Notes: generated from the letters alone by a model not told the origin. Positions 19,439 to 29,632 are shown, numbered from the stretch's first letter. The stretch is DNA of 64,000 bases from Lachnospiraceae bacterium 3-1 (GCA_000403255.2 KE159594.1:310001-374000); one strand, 5' to 3'. Numbers and translations are program-made.

Positions 19439-21124
19439 ATGAAAAAATCTATCAACCAATCCACGTTATCTTTTATATTAAACGGCATTTCCATTCTTGC
19501 CCTATTATTCTTGCTGCTTTCCCTGCTGTCCTACAGCCGTATAAGCAGCGACCTTGCCAAAGCCAATAAGAATCGATTTGATCTGACATACAATGCCAAC
19601 CGATTTATGAACGGTTCTGCCTATCTAACCAACGAAGTGCGCGCTTTCGCCTCCACTGGTAAACAAGAGCATTATGACAATTACTGGAATGAAGTAGATA
19701 ACCTGAAAAACCGTGACAAAGGCGTTGAGGCCATGCAGGAAATTGGCATTACCTCTGAAGAACAGAAAATGATTGACGATATGGCCAATCTCTCCAATAC
19801 ACTCGTACCTTTAGAGGATGAAGCTATGAAAAATGTTCAGGCAGGCAACATGCAAGAAGCGCTGGATTATGTATATGGTGAAGAATACAATACATCCATT
19901 ACACAGATTAATGCTTTAAAAGAACAATTTTTAGATACCCTAAATGTCAGAACCCAAGCTCAGGTAGAAACTTTAGATCGAAAATCTGAATTTATCCAGG
20001 ACGCCATGATCGCTACTTTAGCCATTGTAGCCATCATGCAGATTCTTAGTATGGTTATTACCAAACGACGGGTTTTGAAACCTGTTGTGGCGGTTCGGGA
20101 TCAAATGCATGAAATATCCCAAGGAAATCTCTCTGCTGCATTTTCTTTGCAATCCAGCACCTCTGAAATTGGAATGCTAGTGGAATCTATCCATGAAACA
20201 AAACGGGAATTAAAAAAATACATTCATGATATTGATTCCAAATTATCCGAAATGGCACAGGGAAATATGGATCTTATGATTGAGGACGATTACCGAGGTG
20301 AATTTTTGCCCATCCAGGATGCCATGCGCCAGATTGTAGATTCCTTGAACAATGCCCTTTCCCGTATCAACGTGACAGCAGAACAGGTTTCTGAGGAATC
20401 CAAGCGGATGGCATCTGACGCACAGATACTTTCCAGCGGCGCTGTGGCGCAAGCCGCTGCAGTCCAGGAACTTTCCGCCAGCATTCAGGAGCTTTCTACC
20501 CAGGTAGACCGTACATCCACCGATGCAGATAACGCCCAGAAATGTTCCACCGATGCTGCCAAGCTTCTTCTTGCCAGCAATGATAAAATGGGTGAATTGA
20601 CTGACGCTATGGAAGATATTTCCAATGCTTCCCAGGAAATTGGCGGAATTATCAAAACCATCGAGGATATTTCCTTCCAGACAAATATCCTGGCGCTGAA
20701 TGCCGCTGTAGAAGCCGCACGAGCAGGACAAGCCGGAAAAGGATTTGCAGTTGTAGCAGAGGAAGTGCAGGTTCTTGCCAATAAGAGCTCTGCCTCTGCA
20801 AAGGACATTACCGAGCTGATTGAAAATTCAATCCAAATGATTCAGCAAGGCACTTCACTGACAGCAGAGACAACCAGCGCCCTAGGGGATGTGGTTGTAG
20901 GCGCAAAACAGGCTACAGAATTGATTGAACATATTGCTGGTTCCGCTATGCAGCAATCCCAGGCATTACACCAATTAACCGCAGGTATGGAACAGATTGC
21001 AGGAGTGGTTCAAACCAACGCTAGTACAGCGGAAAAGTCTGCTGCTTCTGCCAAAGAGCTGCAAACCCAATCCGAAGAGTTAAAGGTATCCGTACATAGA
21101 TTCCGGCTGCGTAAGCATAGATAA
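19439..21124 (+). CDS. Methyl-accepting chemotaxis protein
   Basis: A 561-residue transmembrane receptor. TM1 (about 13-33) is followed by an extracytoplasmic four-helix-bundle sensor, TM2 (about 188-208), a HAMP domain ([21 protein letters not shown]) and a cytoplasmic signalling domain. The tip hairpin [20 protein letters not shown] with [16 protein letters not shown] binds CheA/CheW. The ligand cannot be inferred. ATCAGGAGGAATAAATAAA precedes the ATG. A TTGACA-like box lies at about 19,366 but no good partner box was seen. Confidence 0.96.
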   Translation: MKKSINQSTLSFILNGISILALLFLLLSLLSYSRISSDLAKANKNRFDLTYNANRFMNGSAYLTNEVRAFASTGKQEHYDNYWNEVDNLKNRDKGVEAMQEIGITSEEQKMIDDMANLSNTLVPLEDEAMKNVQAGNMQEALDYVYGEEYNTSITQINALKEQFLDTLNVRTQAQVETLDRKSEFIQDAMIATLAIVAIMQILSMVITKRRVLKPVVAVRDQMHEISQGNLSAAFSLQSSTSEIGMLVESIHETKRELKKYIHDIDSKLSEMAQGNMDLMIEDDYRGEFLPIQDAMRQIVDSLNNALSRINVTAEQVSEESKRMASDAQILSSGAVAQAAAVQELSASIQELSTQVDRTSTDADNAQKCSTDAAKLLLASNDKMGELTDAMEDISNASQEIGGIIKTIEDISFQTNILALNAAVEAARAGQAGKGFAVVAEEVQVLANKSSASAKDITELIENSIQMIQQGTSLTAETTSALGDVVVGAKQATELIEHIAGSAMQQSQALHQLTAGMEQIAGVVQTNASTAEKSAASAKELQTQSEELKVSVHRFRLRKHR

Positions 21125-21127
21125 CAT

Positions 21128-21200
21128 TATTACTCCGGCGGTTAAATATCGACATTTTTACTTGCTTAAATTTCGTCGACATTTAACTGCCGGAGTAATA
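21128..21200. repeat. 73-bp palindromic repeat, TACTCCGGCGGTTAAATATC family, copy 1
   Basis: TATTACTCCGGCGGTTAAAT at the left pairs with ATTTAACTGCCGGAGTAATA at the right. The interior keeps GACATTTTTACTTGC-like sequence that resembles the inverse of the 161-bp copy. It starts 3 bases after the chemoreceptor stop, so it may also serve as its terminator. Confidence 0.8.
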
Positions 21201-21218
21201 TTTAGATTTAAACATAAA

Positions 21219-21276
21219 AAACCGACTTCTCTTGAAAACAACTAGGTATCTACCGTTTTTCAAGAGAAGCCGGTTT
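21219..21276 (-). terminator. Terminator of glyA
   Basis: AAACCGACTTCTCTTGAAAA pairs with TTTTCAAGAGAAGCCGGTTT. On the minus strand a U-run follows. It lies 16 bases after the glyA stop and could also act on the chemoreceptor transcript. Confidence 0.85.
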
Positions 21277-21291
21277 AAAATTCATTATTCT

Positions 21292-22527
21292 TTAAAGAGG
21301 ATATTTGTCGGTCAGTTCTTTCACCATTTGGCGTACTTCTTCTGAAGCCCCTTCTCCCTCTTTGATCATTTTGGCAATGCACTCTGCCACCTTATCCATA
21401 TCTTCTTCGTTAAATCCTCTGGAAGTGATAGCTGGAGTTCCCAACCGGATACCGCTGGTTACAAATGGGGACTTGGGATCATTGGGGATGGTATTCTTGT
21501 TACTGGTGATATTCACAGAATCCAACAATTTTTCCACTGCCTTTCCTGTCAAATCATAAGGTGTTAAATCTACCAGCATCAAATGATTGTCCGTTCCGTC
21601 AGATACCAGCTTAATACCTCTATCCATCAAGCCTTTGGCCAAAGCCTGGGCATTCTTTATAATATTTTGCTGATATTCTTTAAAGCTATCCTCCAAAGCT
21701 TCTTTGAAGCACACTGCCTTTGCAGCGATTACATGCATCAATGGCCCGCCCTGGGTTCCTGGGAAAATAGCTTTATTAAAGTTGAACTTTTCTGCCATTT
21801 CCTGATTCGCAAGAATCATACCGCCTCTGGGCCCGCGTAAGGTTTTATGGGTGGTGGTTGTCACTACATGAGCATAGGGAATCGGACTTGGATGAAGTCC
21901 TGCCGCTACAAGACCTGCAATATGTGCCATGTCTACCATCAAATAGGCACCCACCTCATCTGCAATTTCACGGAAACGCTTAAAATCAATGGTTCTGGCA
22001 TAAGCGCTTGCCCCTGCAATAATTAATTTGGGCTTACATTCCAACGCAATTTCTCGTACTTTATCATAATCAATGAACCCTTCGTCATTGACACCATAAG
22101 GCACAATGTTAAAATATGTGCCGGAAAAATTCACAGGGCTTCCATGGGTCAAATGCCCGCCATGATCCAAATTCATTCCCATCACGGTATCTCCTGGCTC
22201 TAACATGGCAAACTGTACCGCCATATTTGCCTGGGCGCCGGAATGAGGCTGTACATTGGCATAGTCGCAACCAAATAACTCTTTGGCCCGTTCAATGGCT
22301 AAGTTCTCTGCCACATCCACACATTCACAACCACCATAATACCGTTTTCCTGGATATCCTTCTGCATATTTGTTGGTCATGGGACTTCCCATCGCTGCCA
22401 TTACTGCTTTACTAACCCAGTTTTCTGAGGCAATCAACTCAATGTGGCTGTTCTGCCTCTCCATCTCGTCTGTAATCGCCTGAGCCACTTGTGGATCTGC
22501 TTTTTTCACTTCATCAAATGAGTACAT
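21292..22527 (-). CDS. glyA: Serine hydroxymethyltransferase
   Basis: A PLP enzyme that interconverts serine and glycine with transfer of a one-carbon unit to tetrahydrofolate. [16 protein letters not shown] carries the PLP lysine, and [14 protein letters not shown] and HMLVDL-like segments fit the family. At 411 aa it is complete. AAGAGAAAGGAAAAGAACCT precedes the ATG. Confidence 0.97.
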   Translation of the reverse strand: MYSFDEVKKADPQVAQAITDEMERQNSHIELIASENWVSKAVMAAMGSPMTNKYAEGYPGKRYYGGCECVDVAENLAIERAKELFGCDYANVQPHSGAQANMAVQFAMLEPGDTVMGMNLDHGGHLTHGSPVNFSGTYFNIVPYGVNDEGFIDYDKVREIALECKPKLIIAGASAYARTIDFKRFREIADEVGAYLMVDMAHIAGLVAAGLHPSPIPYAHVVTTTTHKTLRGPRGGMILANQEMAEKFNFNKAIFPGTQGGPLMHVIAAKAVCFKEALEDSFKEYQQNIIKNAQALAKGLMDRGIKLVSDGTDNHLMLVDLTPYDLTGKAVEKLLDSVNITSNKNTIPNDPKSPFVTSGIRLGTPAITSRGFNEEDMDKVAECIAKMIKEGEGASEEVRQMVKELTDKYPL

Positions 22528-22631
22528 AGGTTCTTTTCCTTTCTCTTGTGATATGTATGCTGTTTCATAATATTATGTTATTTTTGAAATGTCAATAGCC
22601 AAAGAGTTTGAGTTTCCCCATTTTACAATTC

Positions 22632-22849
22632 ATAGTACCAAAAGGGGGCTGTCGCACTAATATCGTTACTTGTTCAAAAGGTCTTGCCGCTTATGCGGCA
22701 AAGACAGAATGCACAAAATTACTCTGGGAAGCTAGCTTCCCGAGATATTTTTTATGCATTTTGTTTGCATTGCTTTGCAATGTAAACCTTTTGAACAAAT
22801 TTATATATTGTAATTTACGTTAGTGCGACAGCCCCACTTTTGATACTAT
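22632..22849. repeat. 218-bp multi-branched inverted-repeat element
   Basis: The outer arms (ATAGTACCAAAAGGGGGCTG / the inverse at 22,830-22,849) form a stem that continues through GTCGCACTAA. A second stem pairs TTGTTCAAAAGGT with ACCTTTTGAACAA. Inside are three separate hairpins: TTGCCGCTTATGCGGCAA, a GAATGCACAAAAT arm with the perfect palindrome GGGAAGCTAGCTTCCC, and GTTTGCATTGC/GCAATGTAAAC. The layout resembles a cloverleaf. It lies between glyA and the DUF1294 gene. It may be a structured RNA or a mobile palindrome; the short frame across it is not a gene. Confidence 0.8.
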
Positions 22850-22860
22850 CATCTCAGCTA

Positions 22861-23142
22861 TTATAAAAAGTGGGGAAACTCGAACCAAAGAACCGCAACC
22901 TGAACTGCCAGAATAAGCGGCATTCCAACTACAAAATACCAATGCCTGGTTTTATGATGAAACGCATACATGCCTGCCCAGGCTCCCAGGCTTCCTCCAA
23001 AAATGGCAGCTCCAAAGAGGGTCTTTTCTGGAATCCGCCATTTTTTATATTTTGCCTTCCATTTATCCAGCCCCATCAAAAAAAATCCTACCACATTGAT
23101 CACTGCCAGATAAAGGACAATCCCATATTCTATCTTTATCAT
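22861..23142 (-). CDS. DUF1294 small membrane protein
   Basis: A 93-residue protein with about three hydrophobic segments and the DUF1294 features FFLMGLDKWKAKYKKWRIPE and HKTRHWYF. Function unknown. It starts 12 bases after the DUF368 gene, likely in the same transcript. Confidence 0.85.
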   Translation of the reverse strand: MIKIEYGIVLYLAVINVVGFFLMGLDKWKAKYKKWRIPEKTLFGAAIFGGSLGAWAGMYAFHHKTRHWYFVVGMPLILAVQVAVLWFEFPHFL

Positions 23143-23154
23143 CTGTACCTGCTT

Positions 23155-24003
23155 TTATTCCTCTCCTAGCTTCAAAGCAATGACTACCCCTGCCGCCAGA
23201 GCTATGATTCCTGTTAAAATGGTTACCAGATTGATGGTCCCAAAGCTGTTCATTAACAAAATAGCAACGGGAGAAGCTACAATCAAACCGATAATCGCCC
23301 AATAAGCATGCTGAGGAAATTTTTCAAATATAATTTCTATCATCTTAGCAATGGCAAATATTCCAATCACCACACCAATTCCAAAGGGCGCCAGTACCAA
23401 GCATCCATTCAAAATCCCCTCTAAATTAAAATCCAAAAGATCATCAATAAAGCTATTAATCTGGCTTAAAATGGGATTGTAATACCCAATCAGCATCAAC
23501 ATCATGGAACCACTGACGCCAGGAATTACCATAGTAGCGGAAGCCAGCACACCAACCCCAAATAGCTTGATAACATTCAGCAGACCAAAGCTCAAATCCG
23601 CGGCCGCCCCTTCCTGTTCTCCCAAAACTGCCATTCCTGCCACCAGTGCAAAAAACAACAGAAACGCCAAAAGATGTCCAAGGCGAATACTTTTGCCTTT
23701 CACCTTACGGGTAATTGCTGGAAGTCCACCTATAATCAGGCCGATAAACAACAGGTTCGTCTGAAATGGAATTCTCTCAAACATCATTTCAATAATCCGC
23801 GCTAAGGCAACAATACCGATGCCTGCCCCAATCACAATGGGAATTAAAACCTTCATGCTCTTCTTAAATTCCGAAAAAAGATGAGTCGCCGCATGGATCA
23901 TCTTATCGTAAATCCCCATGGAAACTGCCATGGTGCCGCCGCTGACACCAGGGATAATATTGGCTACCCCAATGACAACGCCTTTCAAAATCATTCGAAT
24001 CAT
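23155..24003 (-). CDS. DUF368 membrane protein, likely polyprenyl-phosphate translocase
   Basis: A 282-residue polytopic protein with about eight hydrophobic segments and two inverted-like copies of an IPGVSG motif (GVANIIPGVSGGT early, MVIPGVSGSMM in the middle). DUF368 proteins (PopT) have been reported to recycle undecaprenyl phosphate across the membrane for cell-wall synthesis; that role is transferred from the family. The start overlaps the stop of hisC by 4 bases, so the two are probably translated together. Confidence 0.87.
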   Translation of the reverse strand: MIRMILKGVVIGVANIIPGVSGGTMAVSMGIYDKMIHAATHLFSEFKKSMKVLIPIVIGAGIGIVALARIIEMMFERIPFQTNLLFIGLIIGGLPAITRKVKGKSIRLGHLLAFLLFFALVAGMAVLGEQEGAAADLSFGLLNVIKLFGVGVLASATMVIPGVSGSMMLMLIGYYNPILSQINSFIDDLLDFNLEGILNGCLVLAPFGIGVVIGIFAIAKMIEIIFEKFPQHAYWAIIGLIVASPVAILLMNSFGTINLVTILTGIIALAAGVVIALKLGEE

Positions 24004-25064
24004 AAATTCTCTCCTACATAGTGTTCCAGAAAACGTATGAGTTCATCCATCTGCGCATCTGTGCCAATAGAAATCCGCAGATAATTGTCAATCCTTGGCT
24101 TATGAAAATAGCGCACATAAATATCTGCTTGTTTCAACGCCTCAAACAACTTTTCTGCTGAACATTTGGGATGGGTGGCAAAAATAAAATTGCTTTTGGA
24201 ATCTGGAAAGGAAAATCCCAGTCTGCATAACTCCTTTTTTGTCCGTTCTCTGGTATTAATTATTTTCTGCAAGGTTTCCTTGAAATATGTATCATCCTGA
24301 ATGACCGCTGTTCCCGCTGCCAAAGCTGCTGCATTCATGGTATAAGAGTTGAAAGAATATTTTGCATCATTCAGATATTTGATCAATCTCTCATTTCCAA
24401 TGGCATAGCCGATTCGCATTCCCGCAAGACTCCTGGACTTGGAAAAGGTCTGAACCACCAGCAGATTTTCATACTTCGGGAGTAATGATAACGCAGAAGT
24501 CCCTCCAAAGTCAATATATGCTTCATCAATTATTACAATTACTTCTGGATTTGCTGCAATGATCTCCTCCAGCTCTTCCAAATTCTTCCAAAGACCAGTA
24601 GGCGCATTGGGATTAGGCAAAACAATACCGCCGCACTCTCTCAAATAATCCTTTGTCCGAATCTTGAAATCCTCATCTAAAGGCGGACACTCATAGGGAA
24701 TTCGAAACAAGTCCGCCCACACATCATAGAAGGAATATGTGATATCTGGAAATAAAATAGGTTTTCCGCTGTTAAAAAAGGTGAGAAAGCTCATTGCAAG
24801 TACATCGTCAGAGCCAACCCCCACAAATACCTGATGATTCGATACGTTATAATAATCCGCCAGAGCCTGAACCAATACCCCTGCTGTAGGATCCGGGTAT
24901 TTACGAAAGGAATCTGTATCCACTTCCTGCAATGCCTTCGTTACTTCAGGTGATGGAGGATATGGATTCTCGTTGGTATTTAGCTTTATCATATTCGAGC
25001 GGTTTGGCTGTTCCCCTGGAGTGTAGGGGATTACCTTCCGTACATTTTTCTCCCATGCTGCCAT
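24000..25064 (-). CDS. hisC: Histidinol-phosphate aminotransferase
   Basis: A PLP fold-I enzyme of 354 aa. KLNTNENPYPPSP, VIIDEAYIDF and FSKSRSLAGMRIGY (PLP lysine) match HisC. It converts imidazole acetol phosphate to histidinol phosphate, though relatives can act on aromatic amino acids. No other his genes are near. AGGAGGCAATAAAG precedes the ATG. Confidence 0.88.
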   Translation of the reverse strand: MAAWEKNVRKVIPYTPGEQPNRSNMIKLNTNENPYPPSPEVTKALQEVDTDSFRKYPDPTAGVLVQALADYYNVSNHQVFVGVGSDDVLAMSFLTFFNSGKPILFPDITYSFYDVWADLFRIPYECPPLDEDFKIRTKDYLRECGGIVLPNPNAPTGLWKNLEELEEIIAANPEVIVIIDEAYIDFGGTSALSLLPKYENLLVVQTFSKSRSLAGMRIGYAIGNERLIKYLNDAKYSFNSYTMNAAALAAGTAVIQDDTYFKETLQKIINTRERTKKELCRLGFSFPDSKSNFIFATHPKCSAEKLFEALKQADIYVRYFHKPRIDNYLRISIGTDAQMDELIRFLEHYVGENL

Positions 25065-25134
25065 CTTTATTGCCTCCTGTACTCTTTTTGGGTAAATTGG
25101 GATTGCTATTCACATAGTTTCCCATTTTCGCATC

Positions 25135-26325
25135 TTATTTTTTCTGATACTCTTCTGCCAGTTTTTCAAATGCAGGAAGAGAGCGTTCTATCATCTCATA
25201 GGAAACACAATAAGCAAGCCTTACATAACCAGGACAGGAGAAAGAGCTTCCTCCCACCAGCAGAATATGATGTCTCTTTGCCGCTTCCACAAAATTCTTT
25301 TCCTCAGGCTCCGGGGACTTAAGAAACAGGTAAAAAGCTCCCTGGGGCTTTACACAGGCAAATCCCAGCTCTGTCAGCTTCCCATAAATCAATTGACGGT
25401 TCCTATCATAATAATTCACATCTGTTCTGGCGTCCATAGATTTTATCAACGCCTTCTGCATAAGAGATGGCGCATTGACAAACCCCAATATCCGGTTTGC
25501 CACCGAAAGCCCCTGGATGGCCTGGTCACAGTCTGTCATTTGGGGACAAACAGCAATATAACCAATCCTCTCTCCTGGTATTGACAAGGATTTGCTGAAA
25601 GAATACGTCACGAAAGTATTCTCATAATATTTTGTCAAAAATGGAACCTCATTTCCATCATAAATCAGCTCCCGGTAGGGCTCATCCGACACCATATAAA
25701 TTTCATGGTGATATTCCTGCTGTTTTTTCTCCAAAATACCTGCAATTTTCTGAATGGTCTCTTCCGAATAAATAACCCCAGTGGGATTTACCGGATTGTT
25801 GATAATCAAAGCCTTGGTCTTCTCTGTAATTTTTTCTTCCAAATCTTCCAAATCTGGCTGGAAGGACGGAATATCCGGTTTTACTTCCCGCAAAACACCC
25901 TGATGATTCGCCACATATCCCCGGTATTCTCCAAAATAAGGCGCCAAAGCTAACACCTCGTCTCCTGGGTCCAAAATAGTTTTAAACACCACATTCAAAG
26001 CTCCTGCTGCTCCCACCGTCATCACAATATGAGTATATAAAAAATCCGTTCCGAACCGCTGATTCAAGTTGTCTGCCACTGCTTGTCTAGTCTCTGGATA
26101 GCCTGCATTGTCCATATATCCATGCAGCTCTAAAGAGCTTTCTGTCTGCACCGCTTCTATAATTGCCTGATTATAGCTTGCGGGAACTGGCGTCATGGGG
26201 TTTCCAAGGCTGAAATCATAGACATTTTCTGCTCCTACCTGTTTCGCCAACTCTTTTCCTTCCAGAAACATGGCGCGAATGGCAGAGCTTCCCGCTACCT
26301 CTTGCCGCATTTGTTTTGAAATCAT
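25135..26325 (-). CDS. Class I/II pyridoxal-phosphate aminotransferase
   Basis: A 396-residue aminotransferase with INNPVNPTGV, VSDEPYRELIYD and YSFSKSLSIPGERIGY, which carries the PLP lysine. It resembles aspartate or aromatic aminotransferases of clostridia, but the substrate is not decided by sequence. AGGAGGATAAAG precedes the ATG. It lies just upstream of hisC on the same strand. Confidence 0.88.
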   Translation of the reverse strand: MISKQMRQEVAGSSAIRAMFLEGKELAKQVGAENVYDFSLGNPMTPVPASYNQAIIEAVQTESSLELHGYMDNAGYPETRQAVADNLNQRFGTDFLYTHIVMTVGAAGALNVVFKTILDPGDEVLALAPYFGEYRGYVANHQGVLREVKPDIPSFQPDLEDLEEKITEKTKALIINNPVNPTGVIYSEETIQKIAGILEKKQQEYHHEIYMVSDEPYRELIYDGNEVPFLTKYYENTFVTYSFSKSLSIPGERIGYIAVCPQMTDCDQAIQGLSVANRILGFVNAPSLMQKALIKSMDARTDVNYYDRNRQLIYGKLTELGFACVKPQGAFYLFLKSPEPEEKNFVEAAKRHHILLVGGSSFSCPGYVRLAYCVSYEMIERSLPAFEKLAEEYQKK

Positions 26326-26371
26326 AACTTTATCCTCCTATCCAATGCCACTGGCCCTTTGGGGGTGACCC

Positions 26372-27496
26372 TTACATATTTTGAATGACATCCAATGCTG
26401 GCAGGGGTCTTCCTTTGTAATCAAACAAGGCCCGATTCGCCCATTGATTCCCATAAGGTCCCGTGGCTTTCATATATTTTAAAGAAGCCTCTGTTGCCCA
26501 TCCGCTTCCTGGCGCCGGAATCCATGCTGGCTCCCAATAGAAAAAGCCTCTTCCCAAACCCTTTGGCACATTATGTATCCCTTTGATAAAATCCTTCATA
26601 AAGTCTGCCTGTCCCTGCTTTGTCATGGAATACTCCATCTTTTTTACCGATTTGGGTCTGGCTGTCATTCCTTTTCCCTTGGATGGCTCCAAATTCTCAT
26701 AGGATGCAGAATCCTCCGTCGTATACCCCATGGACACCTCTGCCACCAACAATTCCTTGCCATAGCGCAATGCCAAGTCGTTCATATTATGCTGCAAATC
26801 TGCCAGAGAGCCATGGGAACTGGGATCGTACGACAATCCAATCACATCAAAATCTTCCCCGTCACTGGCAAAATAGCTGTCAAACCACTCCCGGTACAGC
26901 CCACGGTTTCCTCCATTGCCCAAATGAATCATAACCGGAATATCTGGTTCAATATCTCGCACTCCATATATTCCTGCATTCACAAGCTGGGCAATGCTCT
27001 CAAAATCTGGCCGTTTTCCATCGGGCCACAAAAGCCCATTTTCCAGTCCATTACCCACCTGTACCAGATCAGGAAATATCCCTTCCCGTTGAAACTCCCG
27101 AAGTACTGCCACTGTATAATCATATACAGCAGATTCCAAACGCTTTCCGGTATAATCATACCATGCCTTGGGCTTAATCTGTTTGCCTGGATCTGCCCAA
27201 AAATCACTGTAATGCAGGTTCAGCAATACATCTATCCCACGCTCTTTTGCCCGCCTTGCCAATTCCAAGGTTGTTTCCAAGTCATTTGTCCCTGCTCCGT
27301 AAGGCTCCCCGTCCTTAGAATAGGGATGATTCCATAGACGAAGCCGTATGGCATTGGCGCCATATTCCTGAAGAATCGCCAGCGCATTCCTTTCATCCCC
27401 ATCCCTATCATAAAATTTTGCATTCAGTCCTTCTAACTCCAGCAAGGAGGACACATCCATCCCTTTGATAAACTTCTTTTCCGAAATAACTCCCAT
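26372..27496 (-). CDS. Glycoside hydrolase family 53 (endo-beta-1,4-galactanase-like), altered active site
   Basis: A 374-residue GH53 TIM barrel without a signal peptide: FIKGMDVSSL at the N-terminus, NAIRLRLWNHP, LNLHYSDFWADPGKQ and DVIGLSYDPSSHG. The family normally cleaves beta-1,4-galactan of pectin or arabinogalactan. The usual acid/base motif QVGNE reads QVGNG here (codon GGA), with a Glu two residues later. The nucleophile-strand Glu is present (LLVAEVSMGY), but the usual SYYPFWHG is SYDPSSHG. It may be inactive or have changed function. RBS AAAGAGGAAAATAAT. Confidence 0.85.
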   Translation of the reverse strand: MGVISEKKFIKGMDVSSLLELEGLNAKFYDRDGDERNALAILQEYGANAIRLRLWNHPYSKDGEPYGAGTNDLETTLELARRAKERGIDVLLNLHYSDFWADPGKQIKPKAWYDYTGKRLESAVYDYTVAVLREFQREGIFPDLVQVGNGLENGLLWPDGKRPDFESIAQLVNAGIYGVRDIEPDIPVMIHLGNGGNRGLYREWFDSYFASDGEDFDVIGLSYDPSSHGSLADLQHNMNDLALRYGKELLVAEVSMGYTTEDSASYENLEPSKGKGMTARPKSVKKMEYSMTKQGQADFMKDFIKGIHNVPKGLGRGFFYWEPAWIPAPGSGWATEASLKYMKATGPYGNQWANRALFDYKGRPLPALDVIQNM

Positions 27497-27580
27497 ATTA
27501 TTTTCCTCTTTATGAAATAAAAAACTTATTTATAAGTGCACACTAAAATTTTCAACCGCCCATTAACACATTTCCACTAT

Positions 27581-29449
27581 CTATTCCTCTTTCTCCTCTT
27601 TCTCCTCTTCTCCTTCCTCTTTTTCTTTCTCTAATTGCTCTAACTTTTGTTCTGCATCCTGCAATACATTGTAATTGGTTACTTTCCCCTTTGCTGCATC
27701 TGGAAGGCTGTTATACTGGTTCCTGATATTTTCAATCTTTTCTTTCATATCTAAAGTAATTTCCTTCCCTGCAAGCTGGTTGATTGCATCAATTACTGGC
27801 TGGGCTTGGGCCTGTGCCTGCTGGTCTGCGGCCGCTTCTGCCTCAAGCTGTGCAATCCTGGCTTCTGCTGCCTCTAATTGACCATAATTACTGACATATC
27901 CTTTTGCAGCCCCATCCAGGGCATTGTACTGGTTCCTTACATTTACCACTGCTGCCTTACTTTCTAATGTAACCTCTCCCAAGGAATTGATCATCTGTAT
28001 CATAGCTTCTGCGGCATCCTGTGCTTTTGCCTTGGCGCTTTCTGTCCCTGAGAGATGGTAGACTAACACTGGACATCCTGCCTCTATATTATCATACAAG
28101 GTCTTTGCCGCATTGTAAGGCATATTGACACAGCCATGAGAACCATTTCTTTTATAATAATTTCCTCCAAAATCCCTGCGCCAGGTGGCATCGTGAAATC
28201 CTACTCCGCCATTAAAGGGCATCCAAAAAGAAACCGGTGTTGCATAGTCCTCTCCCCGTAAGGTTTTATCCAATTGTTTATAATATAAGCCATAGGCTCC
28301 AACTGGAGTACTCCAGCCTTTTGCATCGTTTCCAGACACAAAATCTGTTTCCACAATTAAAGATCCATTCTTGTAATAATACAAATGCTGGGCTGTCAAA
28401 TTCACTTCCACATAAGTATCTCCATAATCATTGCCAGATCTGCTTCCCGCTGTCTGGGAATATTCAGGCTCTTTCGTTACTGTTTCTCCTTTTTTGATAT
28501 GTTTCTTCAATGCCTCTGCTTCTTTTTCCTGATCTATTTTCCATCCATAATCTCCTCCGTTTACCATAATATCCGGCCCATAAGAAGATTTCAAGGATTT
28601 TGCCTTGCCTGCGGTATTATATGTATCTGCCAATTTTGCCACATATTCTTCTATTTTTTCCTGAGAAAGACTTGCTGTATGTTTCTTTTCATCTACGGAT
28701 ACCCATTGATGAATGGTCTTTCCATCTAATACCTCCTGGCTGTCTCCAAAATCATAGGTTACAGAAGTTTTAATATATTTGTTCATGGTTTCCGCCAGCT
28801 TTATCATCTCTTCTGATTCCTTCGTATACTCTGGCCTTACATAACAGTCCTCATCTACCATGGAAATACTGTCCTTCAAATTCAAAATAGCGTCTTCCAA
28901 AACCTCAAAAAACTTCTCTTCCTCCACTACGGTTCCTTCTTCTTCTGGAATAATGGTATAGCCATCCTTTTTCGAATATTTTGAAATCATTGCACTTTCT
29001 GCTTTCTGCATCTGAGACTCATCCATAATCTCCAGTTTCTTTACATGTTCTCTTAATTTTTCTTTCTCATAATTCACCATAGTTTCCACTTCGATTACTG
29101 TATCCCGAAACAATGCAACTGGCCATGCAAAATGATTCTGCTCCCTTAGTTCTACCTCAAGCATACCGTCAAACACTGGTCTTAACTTAATATCTGTTCC
29201 CTTTATCGTTTCTGATTCCCCGTTTCTTGGTTCTATTTTAATCTGATATTGGTCAATTTCTTGGGAAATCAGCCGTTCTACTGATTTTACATTCTTTGTG
29301 GAAGCCTGTACACCATTAATTGTTGTCCGAAATAAAAAGTGGCTGCTAAAATACACCGCCACTCCCAGATATATTGTCAAAAGCGTGAGAAAAATTACTC
29401 CAACAATTACCAGTCCCTGTTGTTTTCTCGTTAATTTCTTTGTATTCAT
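27581..29449 (-). CDS. L,D-transpeptidase with PG-binding domain and C-terminal repeat tail
   Basis: A 622-residue cell-wall enzyme. Residues about 12-34 are a membrane anchor. A long extracytoplasmic part similar to the putative peptidoglycan-binding 4 domain follows, then a YkuD domain (about 340-470) with the catalytic motif SHGCVNMP preceded by HDATWR. It should form 3-3 cross-links or attach proteins to peptidoglycan. After it come two similar repeats of about 55 residues (VRNQYNALDGAAKGYVSNY and IRNQYNSLPDAAKGKVTNY) and a Glu/Lys tail. The tail could bind the wall or a partner. Confidence 0.9.
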   Translation of the reverse strand: MNTKKLTRKQQGLVIVGVIFLTLLTIYLGVAVYFSSHFLFRTTINGVQASTKNVKSVERLISQEIDQYQIKIEPRNGESETIKGTDIKLRPVFDGMLEVELREQNHFAWPVALFRDTVIEVETMVNYEKEKLREHVKKLEIMDESQMQKAESAMISKYSKKDGYTIIPEEEGTVVEEEKFFEVLEDAILNLKDSISMVDEDCYVRPEYTKESEEMIKLAETMNKYIKTSVTYDFGDSQEVLDGKTIHQWVSVDEKKHTASLSQEKIEEYVAKLADTYNTAGKAKSLKSSYGPDIMVNGGDYGWKIDQEKEAEALKKHIKKGETVTKEPEYSQTAGSRSGNDYGDTYVEVNLTAQHLYYYKNGSLIVETDFVSGNDAKGWSTPVGAYGLYYKQLDKTLRGEDYATPVSFWMPFNGGVGFHDATWRRDFGGNYYKRNGSHGCVNMPYNAAKTLYDNIEAGCPVLVYHLSGTESAKAKAQDAAEAMIQMINSLGEVTLESKAAVVNVRNQYNALDGAAKGYVSNYGQLEAAEARIAQLEAEAAADQQAQAQAQPVIDAINQLAGKEITLDMKEKIENIRNQYNSLPDAAKGKVTNYNVLQDAEQKLEQLEKEKEEGEEEKEEKEE

Positions 29450-29592
29450 ATATTTTGCCTCTCTTATCTATAGTTTCTTCACATTGCTAACTTACGTAAA
29501 AAATTCCTGAAAAATGCGGAACCTTCTGTTAAATATCATTATAGTTGTATTTTCCATAAAGTCAAACAATTTTAATATTCAATATTTTACAG

Positions 29593-29621
29593 TTGATTTT
29601 TATTTTTTCTTATGCTATAAT
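29593..29621 (+). promoter_or_regulatory. Promoter of tRNA-Pro
   Basis: TTGATT (29593-29598) and TATAAT (29616-29621) are separated by exactly 17 bases. The tRNA begins 11 bases after the -10 box, a good fit to a vegetative sigma promoter. Confidence 0.85.
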
Positions 29622-29632
29622 AGCAAAGTATT

